Source: Acidobacterium sp. (GTDB lineage Bacteria; Acidobacteriota; Vicinamibacteria; Vicinamibacterales; UBA2999). Taken from it: 64,000 nucleotides of DNA. This document shows, in pieces, positions 14,964 through 23,080 of the stretch. The stretch lies in contig NSIL01000010.1 of the NCBI GenBank assembly GCA_002737365.1, positions 1 to 64,000 of the forward strand. The letters run 5' to 3'. The notes beneath the pieces were generated by a model. The model worked only from the letters and a program-made list of their open reading frames with translations. It did no database searches and was not told the origin of the DNA. Numbering within the stretch: position 1 is the first letter of the stretch; each line of letters starts with the position of its first letter. A program made the position numbers and the translations under genes.

Positions 14964-16939
14964 GGCAGACGATACGCCATCAACTCGCCGGGCCTGATCG
15001 AGCTGCTCGACGCGACCACGATGTACTGCTTCCCGCCGAGCATGTAAGTCATCGGCGATCCGGTCTGGGCGCCGGACATCTGCACCGCGCCCACTTCGGC
15101 GCCGGTTTTCTTGTCATACGCGCGCAGCATGGCGCCTCGTTGTCCATCTGGCATGGCCACGGTGCCGCCCTCGCCGGAGATCAGCAGCGTCTTGGTGACC
15201 AGCGTGCCGATGCCGCCTGAGCTGCCGCCGGCACCGCCCGGCCGTCCCGTTCGCGGAATGGTGACGCCCTTCAGGGCGGGGTGGTTCTTGATCGCATCGG
15301 GCGTGTCGCCGTGCGCGATCTGCCAGGCAATTTCGCCCTTGTTGAGATCGATCGCCGTGATCCGGCCCCACGGCGGTTTGATAATCGGAATGCCGTTCAC
15401 CGACAGACCGCCGCCGCCATCTTCCGACGCGCTGCCGGCACTGATGTAGGCCATGTCAGACCGCTTCGGGTCGTTGACCATCGACAGCACGCGGACCAAG
15501 GTGTGGGAGTAGACGTAGAGCATTCCCGTTTCTGGATCGAACGAGCCGCCCGGCCAGTTGGCGCCATTCGGGATGAACAGCAAGCCTTCTTTGCCGTTCT
15601 CGCCGCGCACGATCGGCGGCGTGAACAGCGGGCCAATCTTGTACTTCGCCACCAGCGCCAGCGCCTCGGCCTTGATCTCGGGCGTGAAGTCGATCACGTA
15701 GTCTTCGAGAAAGCCCTGGCGCTCGAAGGGTGGCGGCTTGGTGGGGAAGGGCTGCGTCGGCGAGTACCACTCGCGCGGCACCGTGCCCTTCTCGACCGGT
15801 CGTTCTTCGATGGGCCACACCGGCTCGCCGGTCTTGCGATCGAACACGTAGACGAAACCCTGCTTGGTCGGCTGCGCCACTGCGGCGATCTTGCGACCGT
15901 TCACGGTGATGTCGACCAGGATCGGCGCGCACGGGATGTCGTAGTCCCAAATCGGATGATGCACGAGCTGGTAGTGCCAGATGCGCTTGCCGGTCTGCAG
16001 ATCAACCGCGAGCAGGCTCTCACCGAACAGATTGTTGCCAGGACGATGACCGCCGAAGTAGTCGCCGGTGGGAATCTCGACGGGCAGGTAGGCAATGCCG
16101 AGCTGCTCGTCGACCGTCATCTGGGTCCACACGCCGGTGTTGCCGGTGTACTCCCACGAGCCTTCATTCCAGGTGTCGTTGCCGAACTCACCGGGCAGCG
16201 GGATGGTGTGGAAAATCCACAGCCGCTTGCCGGTGCGCGCGTCGTAGGCGCGGACGTAGCCCTTCGCGTTTTTCCGGCTGCGCGGGATCGAGCCGGCGCG
16301 GTGGGCGGCGCCAACCAGCACGACGTTCTTGGCGACCACCGGCGCGCCGTTCCACGCGATCTCGCCCTCAACGGGATCGAGCTCCTGGTCCGCATCTTTC
16401 TTCAGATCGACGACGCCGTCGATGCCGAAGTCTTTGAGTGGTCGACCGGTCTTCGCATCGAGCCCGACCAGTTGATAGCCAATGGTGACGTAGAAGACGC
16501 GCTCGTCGCCCTTGCCGTCGGTCCAGTAGCCGACCCCGCGACCCGACAGGCGGCGGGATGACCGCAGCGCGCGCGGACCTTCCTCGAGCCGATGCATCCA
16601 GAGCATCTCGCCAGTGGCGGCGTTCAGCGCCACCGCATTGCGATGCTCGCCGGCCGTGAGGTACAGCACGCCGTTGATCATCAGCGGCGTGGTTTGCAGA
16701 TTGAAGTCGGGGCGCGAGCCGAGATTATCGGTCTTGAAACGCCAGGCTACGTCGAGCTGACTGAAGTTGGTGGCGTTGATCTGATCGAGCGGGGCATAGC
16801 GGGTGACGCCGAGATCGCCACCCCACGTGCGCCACTCGCCGCCGGTGGTGCCGTACTGCGCGGCCAGCGTCGCCGGCACGAAGAGCAGAAGTAGAACGTA
16901 GAAGCGGGTCTTCAGGCCCGCCTTCGACGATGCCCTCAC
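14960..16939 (-). CDS. Periplasmic PQQ-dependent dehydrogenase
   Basis: The 659-residue quinoprotein is an eight-bladed propeller of the glucose/quinate-type dehydrogenase group. Tryptophan-docking repeats such as GEWRTWGGDLGVTRYAPLDQ and ATGEMLWMHRL are spread over the chain, and the C-terminal GGKQYIVVASSSS blade is typical. There is no cytochrome c domain, so electrons must go to a quinone or to the heme protein encoded just upstream. The start is a GTG overlapping the upstream stop. Residues 5-14 (SKAGLKTRFY) come from a palindromic repeat and directly precede the hydrophobic signal core VLLLLFVPATLAA. Substrate unknown. Confidence 0.88.
   Translation of the reverse strand: MRASSKAGLKTRFYVLLLLFVPATLAAQYGTTGGEWRTWGGDLGVTRYAPLDQINATNFSQLDVAWRFKTDNLGSRPDFNLQTTPLMINGVLYLTAGEHRNAVALNAATGEMLWMHRLEEGPRALRSSRRLSGRGVGYWTDGKGDERVFYVTIGYQLVGLDAKTGRPLKDFGIDGVVDLKKDADQELDPVEGEIAWNGAPVVAKNVVLVGAAHRAGSIPRSRKNAKGYVRAYDARTGKRLWIFHTIPLPGEFGNDTWNEGSWEYTGNTGVWTQMTVDEQLGIAYLPVEIPTGDYFGGHRPGNNLFGESLLAVDLQTGKRIWHYQLVHHPIWDYDIPCAPILVDITVNGRKIAAVAQPTKQGFVYVFDRKTGEPVWPIEERPVEKGTVPREWYSPTQPFPTKPPPFERQGFLEDYVIDFTPEIKAEALALVAKYKIGPLFTPPIVRGENGKEGLLFIPNGANWPGGSFDPETGMLYVYSHTLVRVLSMVNDPKRSDMAYISAGSASEDGGGGLSVNGIPIIKPPWGRITAIDLNKGEIAWQIAHGDTPDAIKNHPALKGVTIPRTGRPGGAGGSSGGIGTLVTKTLLISGEGGTVAMPDGQRGAMLRAYDKKTGAEVGAVQMSGAQTGSPMTYMLGGKQYIVVASSSSIRPGELMAYRLP
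16898..16923. repeat. Palindromic repeat at the start of the PQQ dehydrogenase gene
   Basis: GTAGAAGCGGGTCTTCAGGCCCGCCT matches the truA copy (7198-7223) at 24 of 26 positions. Here it is in frame with, and encodes, the n-region of the signal peptide. One arm has a T, so the pairing is slightly imperfect. Confidence 0.8.
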
Positions 16940-18402
16940 TGTTGCTGCCGCGCCTCAGTCGTGGCTGCCTTGCGCTGGGCCTTGCGGGCGGCAAGCTCTT
17001 CCTGATACTGCGCGTCGGTCAGAAACGCCACGTCCGTCCAGCCATGTCCCATCTCGTCCATCGTCCGGCTGCCCCAACCGATCCACGCCGTCGGATCAGG
17101 GTTGTGCTTGTTGTTGGCGGTGTTGTCGTGAGTCGACACGGTGTGCAGGATGGTGCCGGCGGGGAACAGGTGTGGCGTCTTGTACTTGTAGGTGACCTGC
17201 CAATTCTGCTCGTAGTGGGTGGCGCTGGTCAGCATCTCGCGGCGACCGTCGGGGTGAATGGCTTCGAGATACAGCTTCGAGCCACGGAAATGCATGTGCG
17301 GCTGAAAGCTGACGATCAGCGCCGGCTTCGGTAGCGGCCAGAAACGCTCGTGCTGAACCACGGTGTTTGGCGGGATGCTGAGCAACGCCGCCGCGTGCAG
17401 CGGATTCTCGGCAATCAGGGAACCGGTCGGCATCGACGGCTCATCGATAGCGATCTTCTGGCCGGCGCGCAGCAGCAGGTCTTCGATGCGCTCGCGGTTG
17501 AGCGCCCAGTCATTGCCGACGCCGGTGCGGATGCGGTGCGACGTGACCACCCGCGACGGCACGACGCCCTTGGGATAGAACTTGATGCCGACGCGCATGC
17601 GATCGAACGTCGCTTCGCCGTAGGGGTGATAGTGCGCCTCGAAACGAAACTGCGCGCCCTTCTTGAGGATCTTAGCGGTGCCGTCCGGAAAGATGTCGGC
17701 GTCGTTGCCGGCGCCGTACTCAATCAGGTCGAGCGAGTTGCCGACATTGGAGCCCATGCCCAGGTTCACGCCACTGGTGTCGACGCCCTCCGGATGATCC
17801 ACATACACGTGCGCATGATGCACGGCACGGAACGCATCGGGGATGATCTGCACCCACTTCACGTAGCGGTCCTCGGTCAGGCCGGGATCGACGTGTTCTT
17901 CGGGAATGAAATCGGGGCCGTCAGCGGGAATCTTGAAGCCCTTGGCCATGCGGACGATCAGGTCCGGCGCGCCATAAGTCCATTCGGTATTTGAGGAGAA
18001 GGTGCGCGCCGGCGGCGCGTCAGCTGCGCGGCCCTCAACGGCACCGCCGTCTGCCCAGGCCGCGATCAGGTTGACCTCGGCGTCACTGAGCGACGGGTCT
18101 TCGAGATACTCGCCGATGCTACGGTCGATGTGCCACGGCGGCATCTCGCGGCTGGTGACCTTCTGCTTCATGCTGCGCGCCCACGGCCGCGCATCGCGGT
18201 AGGTGACGAGCGACATCGGCGCGTGTGTCCCGGGCCGATGGCACGTCTGACACGAGCGCTGAAGAATCGGAAGCACGTCCTTGTGGAACGTAGGGGCCGG
18301 CGTGGCGGGAGCCTGCGCATGGGTGACCGGCGCCGGGTAGAAGACGATACTGGCGGCAAACGCCAGGCTAGCAACGCCGGTAAGCTTTCCAACGGTGACC
18401 AT
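16936..18402 (-). CDS. Exported heme-c / copper type II monooxygenase-like protein
   Basis: After a signal peptide (LTGVASLAFAASIVFYPAPVTHA) comes a small cytochrome c-like domain with CQTCH heme attachment, then the copper-binding two-domain fold of ascorbate-dependent monooxygenases (peptidyl-glycine hydroxylase group). Candidate copper ligands are in VHHAHVYVDH, FEAHYHPYGE and the HMHFRG motif. The C-terminal ANNKHNPDP...DEMGHGW stretch is shared by bacterial members of unknown function. ATG 18402 is chosen because AGGAGG stands 5 nt before it; the track's longer N-terminus is untranslated leader that reads through a palindromic repeat. It heads the three-gene overlapping operon with the PQQ dehydrogenase and the sulfatase. 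Confidence 0.8.
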   Translation of the reverse strand: MVTVGKLTGVASLAFAASIVFYPAPVTHAQAPATPAPTFHKDVLPILQRSCQTCHRPGTHAPMSLVTYRDARPWARSMKQKVTSREMPPWHIDRSIGEYLEDPSLSDAEVNLIAAWADGGAVEGRAADAPPARTFSSNTEWTYGAPDLIVRMAKGFKIPADGPDFIPEEHVDPGLTEDRYVKWVQIIPDAFRAVHHAHVYVDHPEGVDTSGVNLGMGSNVGNSLDLIEYGAGNDADIFPDGTAKILKKGAQFRFEAHYHPYGEATFDRMRVGIKFYPKGVVPSRVVTSHRIRTGVGNDWALNRERIEDLLLRAGQKIAIDEPSMPTGSLIAENPLHAAALLSIPPNTVVQHERFWPLPKPALIVSFQPHMHFRGSKLYLEAIHPDGRREMLTSATHYEQNWQVTYKYKTPHLFPAGTILHTVSTHDNTANNKHNPDPTAWIGWGSRTMDEMGHGWTDVAFLTDAQYQEELAARKAQRKAATTEARQQQ

Positions 18403-18444
18403 CAAGCCTCCTGTGGGGCATACTCTAGCATCGCGGCACTCGTA

Positions 18445-18467
18445 GGGCACCCCTTTTAGGGGGTGCC
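18445..18467. repeat. Palindromic repeat between divergent genes
   Basis: GGGCACCCCTTTTAGGGGGTGCC pairs GGCACCCC with GGGGTGCC around a short TTTTAG loop. It lies between the divergent heme/copper gene and the exported protein at 18488, a place where it could not be a shared terminator. Confidence 0.6.
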
Positions 18468-18487
18468 GACAACCTGGGGAGGGATAG

Positions 18488-19228
18488 ATGACGGCACGAG
18501 CGGTCGCGTGGGCGCTGGCAGTGGCACTGGGAGCCACCGCCCATGGCCAGCAAAACCAGCCTGTTTACCCGGCCTACGACGGCTTCCTCAAGAACCCAGA
18601 CGGCAGCTACACGCTGTCGTTTGCCTACTTCAGCCACAACGCCGACGTCGTCACCATCGCCCCAGGCCCGGCCAACAGCTTTGGGCCGGCGCCCGCCGAC
18701 CGTATGCAGCCCATGACTTTCAAACCGGGCCACTGGCGGTTTCAGTGCGTGATGGTGGTCGGCCCGGAGTTCGACGGCAAGATGAAATGGACTCTGGGCT
18801 ACGCCGGAACGACCACCGGCACCAGCGAGCGGATGCTGCAGTCGAACTGGAATCTCGTGGAAGGCGCGCCCGCGCTGTCGAAACTCGACTACGCCAAGGT
18901 ACCGAAGGGCGTCTGCCTGAACCAGCGGCCCACGGTCCGCGTCCTCGGCGTCACGGCGCGACCGAACAACCCGCCGGTGCTGACCGTGGCGCCGAACGAG
19001 GAACTGAACCTGTTCGGCAGCGCGCACGACGAAGGATTGCCAAGAGGCAAGGGCCTGGTGGTTGAATGGAAGATGCTGACCGGGCCAGGCACGGTGACGT
19101 TCACGATCCCCGGTGCCGCCCGCACCAAGGCGACGTTCTCGGCGCCGGGGCTGTACGAACTGGAACTCACCGCGTCAGATGCAGAGTTTACGGAACGCAC
19201 CCGAGTCAACGTCCGCGTCGGCCCCTGA
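18488..19228 (+). CDS. Exported protein with C-terminal Ig/PKD-like domain, unknown function
   Basis: The 246-residue protein starts with a signal peptide (ARAVAWALAVALGATAHG). The first half is rich in aromatic residues and unassigned (YDGFLKNPDGSYTLSFAYFSHN). Residues 160-245 look like an Ig-like or PKD-type fold: VVEWKMLTGPGTVTF and APGLYELELTASDAEFTERTRVNV, as in cell-surface or enzyme-associated modules. GGGAGGGA precedes the ATG. The gene is divergent from the heme/copper operon, so a joint extracellular function is possible but not shown. Confidence 0.7.
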   Translation: MTARAVAWALAVALGATAHGQQNQPVYPAYDGFLKNPDGSYTLSFAYFSHNADVVTIAPGPANSFGPAPADRMQPMTFKPGHWRFQCVMVVGPEFDGKMKWTLGYAGTTTGTSERMLQSNWNLVEGAPALSKLDYAKVPKGVCLNQRPTVRVLGVTARPNNPPVLTVAPNEELNLFGSAHDEGLPRGKGLVVEWKMLTGPGTVTFTIPGAARTKATFSAPGLYELELTASDAEFTERTRVNVRVGP

Positions 19229-19282
19229 GGCAAGCTCGCCATCAGGGCACTCGGATTGGAGGGGCATGGCCCATTACCGTGG

Positions 19283-19288
19283 TAATAT
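19283..19288 (+). promoter_or_regulatory. Possible -10 box of the AbrB/PIN pair
   Basis: TAATAT stands 6 nt (GATCCC) before the antitoxin ATG, and no Shine-Dalgarno separates them. This fits the leaderless arrangement seen at nfeD and acyP. Confidence 0.35.
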
Positions 19289-19294
19289 GATCCC

Positions 19295-19558
19295 ATGGCG
19301 CTGGCCCGATCAAAACTTACCGCACAGGGGCAAATCTCGGTTCCCGCCGAAGTTCGTCGGCGCCTTGGCCTCGGACCAGGCTCCGTTATCGAGTGGGAGG
19401 CCGACGGCGAGCAAGTGGTCGTCCGACGGAAGGGGCGGTACTCGTCTCAGGACATTCACAAAGTGCTGTTTCCCGGCGGCCCGCCGAAGCGGCGATCCTT
19501 GACGGAATTGAAGCAGGGCATCGCCAGGAACATGCGGGCCCGCGATGCGCGCGATTGA
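19295..19558 (+). CDS. AbrB/SpoVT-type antitoxin
   Basis: An 87-residue protein with an N-terminal swapped-hairpin DNA-binding domain: SKLTAQGQISVPAEVRRRLGLGPGSVIEWEADG. The C-terminal half is charged and should wrap the toxin. In this family the antitoxin binds its own promoter together with the toxin. It overlaps the downstream PIN-domain gene by 14 nt, the usual vapBC-like layout. Confidence 0.88.
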   Translation: MALARSKLTAQGQISVPAEVRRRLGLGPGSVIEWEADGEQVVVRRKGRYSSQDIHKVLFPGGPPKRRSLTELKQGIARNMRARDARD

Positions 19559-19925
19559 CACCAACGTCCTCGTTCGGATGATCACGCGCGACGATCCGCG
19601 CCAGGCCGCCAAGGCCGACGCCTTTGTCGCGACCGGTGCGTGGGTGTCGCTACTCGCGCTGGCGGAAGCAACGTGGGTTCTCGCGTCCGTCTATGAAATG
19701 TCACTGCCCGAGGTCGCCACCTCAGTGCGAATGCTCCTGGCTCACGAACAGCTCACCATTCAGGATCCAGACGTCGTTGAAGCAGCCTTGGCTGGCATTG
19801 AGGGCAAGCCCGCCGTGAGCTTCTCCGATGCGCTACTCCTCGAGTTGGCGAGGAAGGCAGGCCACCTGCCTGTGGGAACCTTTAACCACAGTCTCGCCAA
19901 GCGAGATGGTGCTGAAAAGCTGTAG
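19545..19925 (+). CDS. PIN-domain ribonuclease toxin (VapC-like)
   Basis: The 126-residue protein is a PIN nuclease, probably cutting tRNA or rRNA when freed from its antitoxin. Acidic residues at the expected positions are D5 (AIDTNVLVR), E41 (LAEATWVL) and D95 (FSDALL). The position that is usually Asp in the C-terminal TFD motif is Asn here (TFNHSLAKRDG, N114), which could lower or change metal binding. It is translated from an ATG inside the antitoxin gene. Confidence 0.87.
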   Translation: MRAIDTNVLVRMITRDDPRQAAKADAFVATGAWVSLLALAEATWVLASVYEMSLPEVATSVRMLLAHEQLTIQDPDVVEAALAGIEGKPAVSFSDALLLELARKAGHLPVGTFNHSLAKRDGAEKL

Positions 19926-19942
19926 CCTGCTGTGGTCCTCTG

Positions 19943-20905
19943 ATGCGTCCGAAGTTCTCCCTGCTCAACATCCTCGTCGCCATCATCGGCATCGCTGTAC
20001 TGATCTTCACCGTCCGCCGTGTCGGCTGGAGCGAGGTGGTGTCGGGCGTCGCCAGCGTCGGCTGGTGGTTCATCCTGGTCGTAGTTCTCGGCGCCAGCCG
20101 CATGGCGTGTCGCGCGCGGGCCTGGATAATCTGCGCCGACGATGCGAATCTGCGGTTCCGAGATGCCTTCGGCGCCATGCTCGCGGCCGATGCGCTGGGG
20201 AACCTGACGCCGCTCGGCCTGCTGGCCAGTGAACCCACCAAGATCATGCTGACGCGGTCGCGAATCTCGACCGTGACCAGCGTGGCGTCGGTCACCACCG
20301 AGAACGCGTTCTACACCGCGTCAGTCGCGGTCGTCTTATTGGCCGGGACGTGGTTCTTTTTTCAACGCGCCGACGTGCCGCCCGCCCTCGAGCAACTGGC
20401 CGAGGTCATCGTCATGGCGATCGTGATCGCCGTCGTCATCGGCGTGTGGCTCGCACGGTCGCAGCCGGCGTTGCTGTCACGATTCGCGCCGCTCATTACC
20501 AGGCTGGCCGGCCGCGCCGCCGTTCCGGCGGAAGCCATTCGCGAAGTCGAGTCGCGCATCTACGGCGTCTTGGGGTGGCGCATGGGCCGGTTGGCCCGGA
20601 TCGGATCGTGGGAGGCTATCTTTCACGTCGCCGCGGTGGCCGAGGTGTGGCTGGTGCTGCGTTTGCTACCCGGCGCGGCCGACGCCACGCTGGTTGATGC
20701 GTTCCTGCTCGAAAGTGCCGGACGGTTCGTGACCATCGCCTTCAAGTTCATCCCCTATCGATTGGGCATTGACGAGGCCGGCTCCGGCGCCGTGGCGCAG
20801 GTGATCGGTATGGGTCCCGCCGCCGGCGTTACGCTCGCGCTGGTGCGCCGCCTGCGCATCATGGTGCTCAACGTCTTTGGCCTGATCCGACTAGCCCGGC
20901 ATTAG
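19943..20905 (+). CDS. YbhN/UPF0104-type integral membrane protein
   Basis: About eight hydrophobic helices are spread over 320 residues, with the family patterns of the lysylphosphatidylglycerol synthase transmembrane domain (for example GNLTPLGLLASEPTKI and KFIPYRLGIDEAGSG). There is no soluble aminoacyl-transferase domain, so it is not a complete MprF. Stand-alone members are thought to handle lipids, but a reaction is not known. It begins 17 bp after the toxin gene. Confidence 0.8.
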   Translation: MRPKFSLLNILVAIIGIAVLIFTVRRVGWSEVVSGVASVGWWFILVVVLGASRMACRARAWIICADDANLRFRDAFGAMLAADALGNLTPLGLLASEPTKIMLTRSRISTVTSVASVTTENAFYTASVAVVLLAGTWFFFQRADVPPALEQLAEVIVMAIVIAVVIGVWLARSQPALLSRFAPLITRLAGRAAVPAEAIREVESRIYGVLGWRMGRLARIGSWEAIFHVAAVAEVWLVLRLLPGAADATLVDAFLLESAGRFVTIAFKFIPYRLGIDEAGSGAVAQVIGMGPAAGVTLALVRRLRIMVLNVFGLIRLARH

Positions 20906-20958
20906 TTCTGGCAGTCCACGGACGTTAGCCACCGGGGACACAGAGAACACGTTCACGC

Positions 20959-20964
20959 TAGAAT
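20959..20964 (+). promoter_or_regulatory. Candidate -10 box upstream of the small ORF-kup unit
   Basis: TAGAAT lies 36 nt before the ATG at 21001, leaving a leader with GGGAG at 8 nt from the start. No clear -35 hexamer is seen, and no c-di-AMP (ydaO-type) riboswitch fold is recognisable in the 95-nt gap. Confidence 0.3.
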
Positions 20965-21000
20965 TGAGAGAGAGCTACCGCTGTTCCGGGAGCACCCGTC

Positions 21001-21165
21001 ATGAAGCTGTTGAAAGTAACTTTAGCTGTCGGCCTGATGGCTGGCGTGGCACTCTCCGCCGTGTCATCGCTGGCCCCCGCCTTGATCGCCCAGAGCGGCG
21101 GCATGATCATGTGGGCGGCCCAGCCGCAGCGCGGCCCAGCGGCGCCGACGGCCAAGCCCCAGTGA
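21001..21165 (+). CDS. Small exported peptide translationally coupled to kup
   Basis: This 54-codon gene is below the length limit of the ORF track. It reads MKLLK followed by a hydrophobic stretch (VTLAVGLMAGVALSAVSSLAPALIA) and a short tail rich in Pro and Ala. That is either a signal peptide with a small mature part or a single membrane helix. GGGAG is 8 nt before the ATG. Its stop TGA overlaps the kup GTG, so ribosomes finishing it can start kup. It may be only a leader for coupling, or a small subunit of the transporter; I know no such subunit. Confidence 0.55.
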   Translation: MKLLKVTLAVGLMAGVALSAVSSLAPALIAQSGGMIMWAAQPQRGPAAPTAKPQ

Positions 21166-23051
21166 CACATCCCAGCACCCACGCTCCTCGAGGACGGCAG
21201 CTTGCCGTCCTCACCCTCGGCGCTCTCGGCATCGTTTACGGCGACATCGGCACCAGCCCGCTGTATGCCCTCCGCGAGTGCTTCCACGGCCCCCACGGCA
21301 TCGCCCCCACGCCCGAAAACGTGTTGGGCGTGCTGTCGCTGATCGTCTGGTCGCTGTTCCTGATCATCTCGATCAAGTACCTGGTCTTCGTAATGCGGGC
21401 CGACAACGGTGGGGAAGGCGGCGTGCTGGCACTGATTGCCCTGGTGTCGCGCCAGGCCGATGCCTCGCGGCGTAGCCGTGCCGCCTTCATCAGCGTCGGC
21501 CTGTTTGGCGCGGCGTTGCTCTACGGCGACGGCATGATTACCCCGGCGTTCTCGGTCTTGAGCGCGGTCGAGGGCCTGACCATTGCCACGCACGTGTTCG
21601 AGCCCTACGTGGTGCCCATCACCGTCACCATTCTGATTGGTGTGTTCCTCCTTCAATCGCGTGGCACGGCAACGGTTGGCGCCATGTTCGGCCCCGTCAT
21701 GGTGGTCTGGTTCAGCACGCTGGCGGTTCTGGGCCTGTCGTGGATCCTCGTCAACCCTTCAGTGTTCGCGGCGTTCAACCCGATCCACGCTGTCAGCTTC
21801 TTTGTCCGCAATGGCTGGCACGGCTTCATCGTGTTGGGCTCGGTGTTCCTGGTGGTCACCGGTGGCGAGGCGCTCTATGCCGACATGGGCCACTTCGGCC
21901 CAAAGCCGATCCGCGTGGCCTGGTTCGGGCTGGCCTTTCCCGCGCTGGTGCTGAACTACCTCGGACAAGGCGCCATGCTGCTGCAACAGCCAGAGGCGGC
22001 CTCGTCGCCGCTCTTCTTGATGGCACCGGAGTGGGCTCTGTATCCCATGGTGATGCTGGCCACCATGGCAGCGGTAATCGCCTCGCAGGCCCTGATCTCA
22101 GGCGTCTTTTCCATGACGCGCCAGGCCATGCTGCTGGGCTACTGCCCGCGCATGGGCGTGGAGCACACCTCGGCCAGCCACCAAGGCCAGGTCTATATCC
22201 CGCAGATCAATTGGATCCTGATGGTGGTGTGCGTGGGCCTGGTCATCGGCTTCGGCAGTTCCACCGCCATGGCCGCCGCTTACGGCATCGCCGTCTCAGC
22301 CACGATGGTGATCACCACCCTGCTGACGTATCTGGTGGCCCGCGGTTCGTGGGGGATTGGTCGCTCGACCGCCGCTTCGCTCGCCGGTCTGATCTTGCTG
22401 GTGGAGTTTGGATTCGTCGCCGCCAACTTGACGAAATTTCTACAGGGAGGCTGGTTCCCGCTGGCGGTCGGTGTGTTGATTTACATCCTGCTCTCGACGT
22501 GGAAGCAGGGGCGGGCGCTGCTGGCGCGGCGATTCATCGACCACCTGTATCCACTCGACACGTTTCTCGCAGACATTGCCGGCCAGCCTCCGCACCGCGT
22601 CAGTGGCACCGCCGTGTTCATGACCAGCAACAGTGATGGCACGCCGCCGACGTTGCTGCACAACCTGCAGCACAACAAAATCCTGCACGAGCGAATTGTG
22701 CTGCTCACCGTGGTCACTCAGGACAGCCCGGTCGTCGCACTGGAGGACCGGCTCACCGTCACCCCGCTGCAGCAGGGCTTCTTCCGCGTGCGGGCCAGCT
22801 ACGGCTTCACCGAGACGCCCGACATCCCCGCCGTACTCGCGCAAGCCTCGCTTGCGGGCCGGCCGATCATGCCGGCCGAGACGACCTATTTCCTCGGCAC
22901 CGAGACGCTGCTGGCAACCGACCGCCCCGGCTTGCCGCTGTGGCGCGAGCGGTTGTTCGTGTTGATGTCCCGGAACGCGTTGCGCGCGACGACGTTCTTC
23001 GGCATCCCGCCGGAACGGGTCGTCGAACTGGGCATGCAGGTGGAACTGTAG
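21162..23051 (+). CDS. kup: Kup-family potassium uptake protein
   Basis: Kup brings in K+ with protons. The N-terminus (TLGALGIVYGDIGTSPLYALRECF) is the hallmark of the family, followed by about twelve hydrophobic helices and a cytoplasmic C-terminal domain (MTSNSDGTPPTLLHNLQHNKILHERIVLLTV). I use the GTG at 21162, which overlaps the stop of the small ORF; the longer frame in the track upstream of it has no similarity to Kup. The resulting 629 residues is the usual size. The gene converges with a KimA-like K+ importer. Confidence 0.93.
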   Translation: MTHPSTHAPRGRQLAVLTLGALGIVYGDIGTSPLYALRECFHGPHGIAPTPENVLGVLSLIVWSLFLIISIKYLVFVMRADNGGEGGVLALIALVSRQADASRRSRAAFISVGLFGAALLYGDGMITPAFSVLSAVEGLTIATHVFEPYVVPITVTILIGVFLLQSRGTATVGAMFGPVMVVWFSTLAVLGLSWILVNPSVFAAFNPIHAVSFFVRNGWHGFIVLGSVFLVVTGGEALYADMGHFGPKPIRVAWFGLAFPALVLNYLGQGAMLLQQPEAASSPLFLMAPEWALYPMVMLATMAAVIASQALISGVFSMTRQAMLLGYCPRMGVEHTSASHQGQVYIPQINWILMVVCVGLVIGFGSSTAMAAAYGIAVSATMVITTLLTYLVARGSWGIGRSTAASLAGLILLVEFGFVAANLTKFLQGGWFPLAVGVLIYILLSTWKQGRALLARRFIDHLYPLDTFLADIAGQPPHRVSGTAVFMTSNSDGTPPTLLHNLQHNKILHERIVLLTVVTQDSPVVALEDRLTVTPLQQGFFRVRASYGFTETPDIPAVLAQASLAGRPIMPAETTYFLGTETLLATDRPGLPLWRERLFVLMSRNALRATTFFGIPPERVVELGMQVEL

Positions 23052-23058
23052 GGCTTGG

Positions 23059-23075
23059 GGCTTGGGTCCCAAGCC
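23059..23075. terminator. Hairpin between kup and the KimA-like gene
   Basis: GGCTTGG and CCAAGCC pair around GTC, using the second unit of the GGGCTTGG spacer motif that begins at 23051. It lies in the 29-bp gap between convergent genes and could end both transcripts. There is no T-run. Confidence 0.4.
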
Positions 23076-23080
23076 AGTCA

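Noticed and set aside
15265-15282. CGCCCTTCAGGGCG palindrome in the PQQ dehydrogenase gene
   Set aside because: It encodes HPALKGVTIP, a conserved family segment, so the symmetry is likely due to the protein sequence.
15281-16561. 426-codon plus-strand frame
   Set aside because: Shadow of the PQQ dehydrogenase gene, with no start signal or known motif.
20906-21000. Possible c-di-AMP riboswitch before kup
   Set aside because: The 95-nt gap is too short and lacks the long paired structure expected of the ydaO class.
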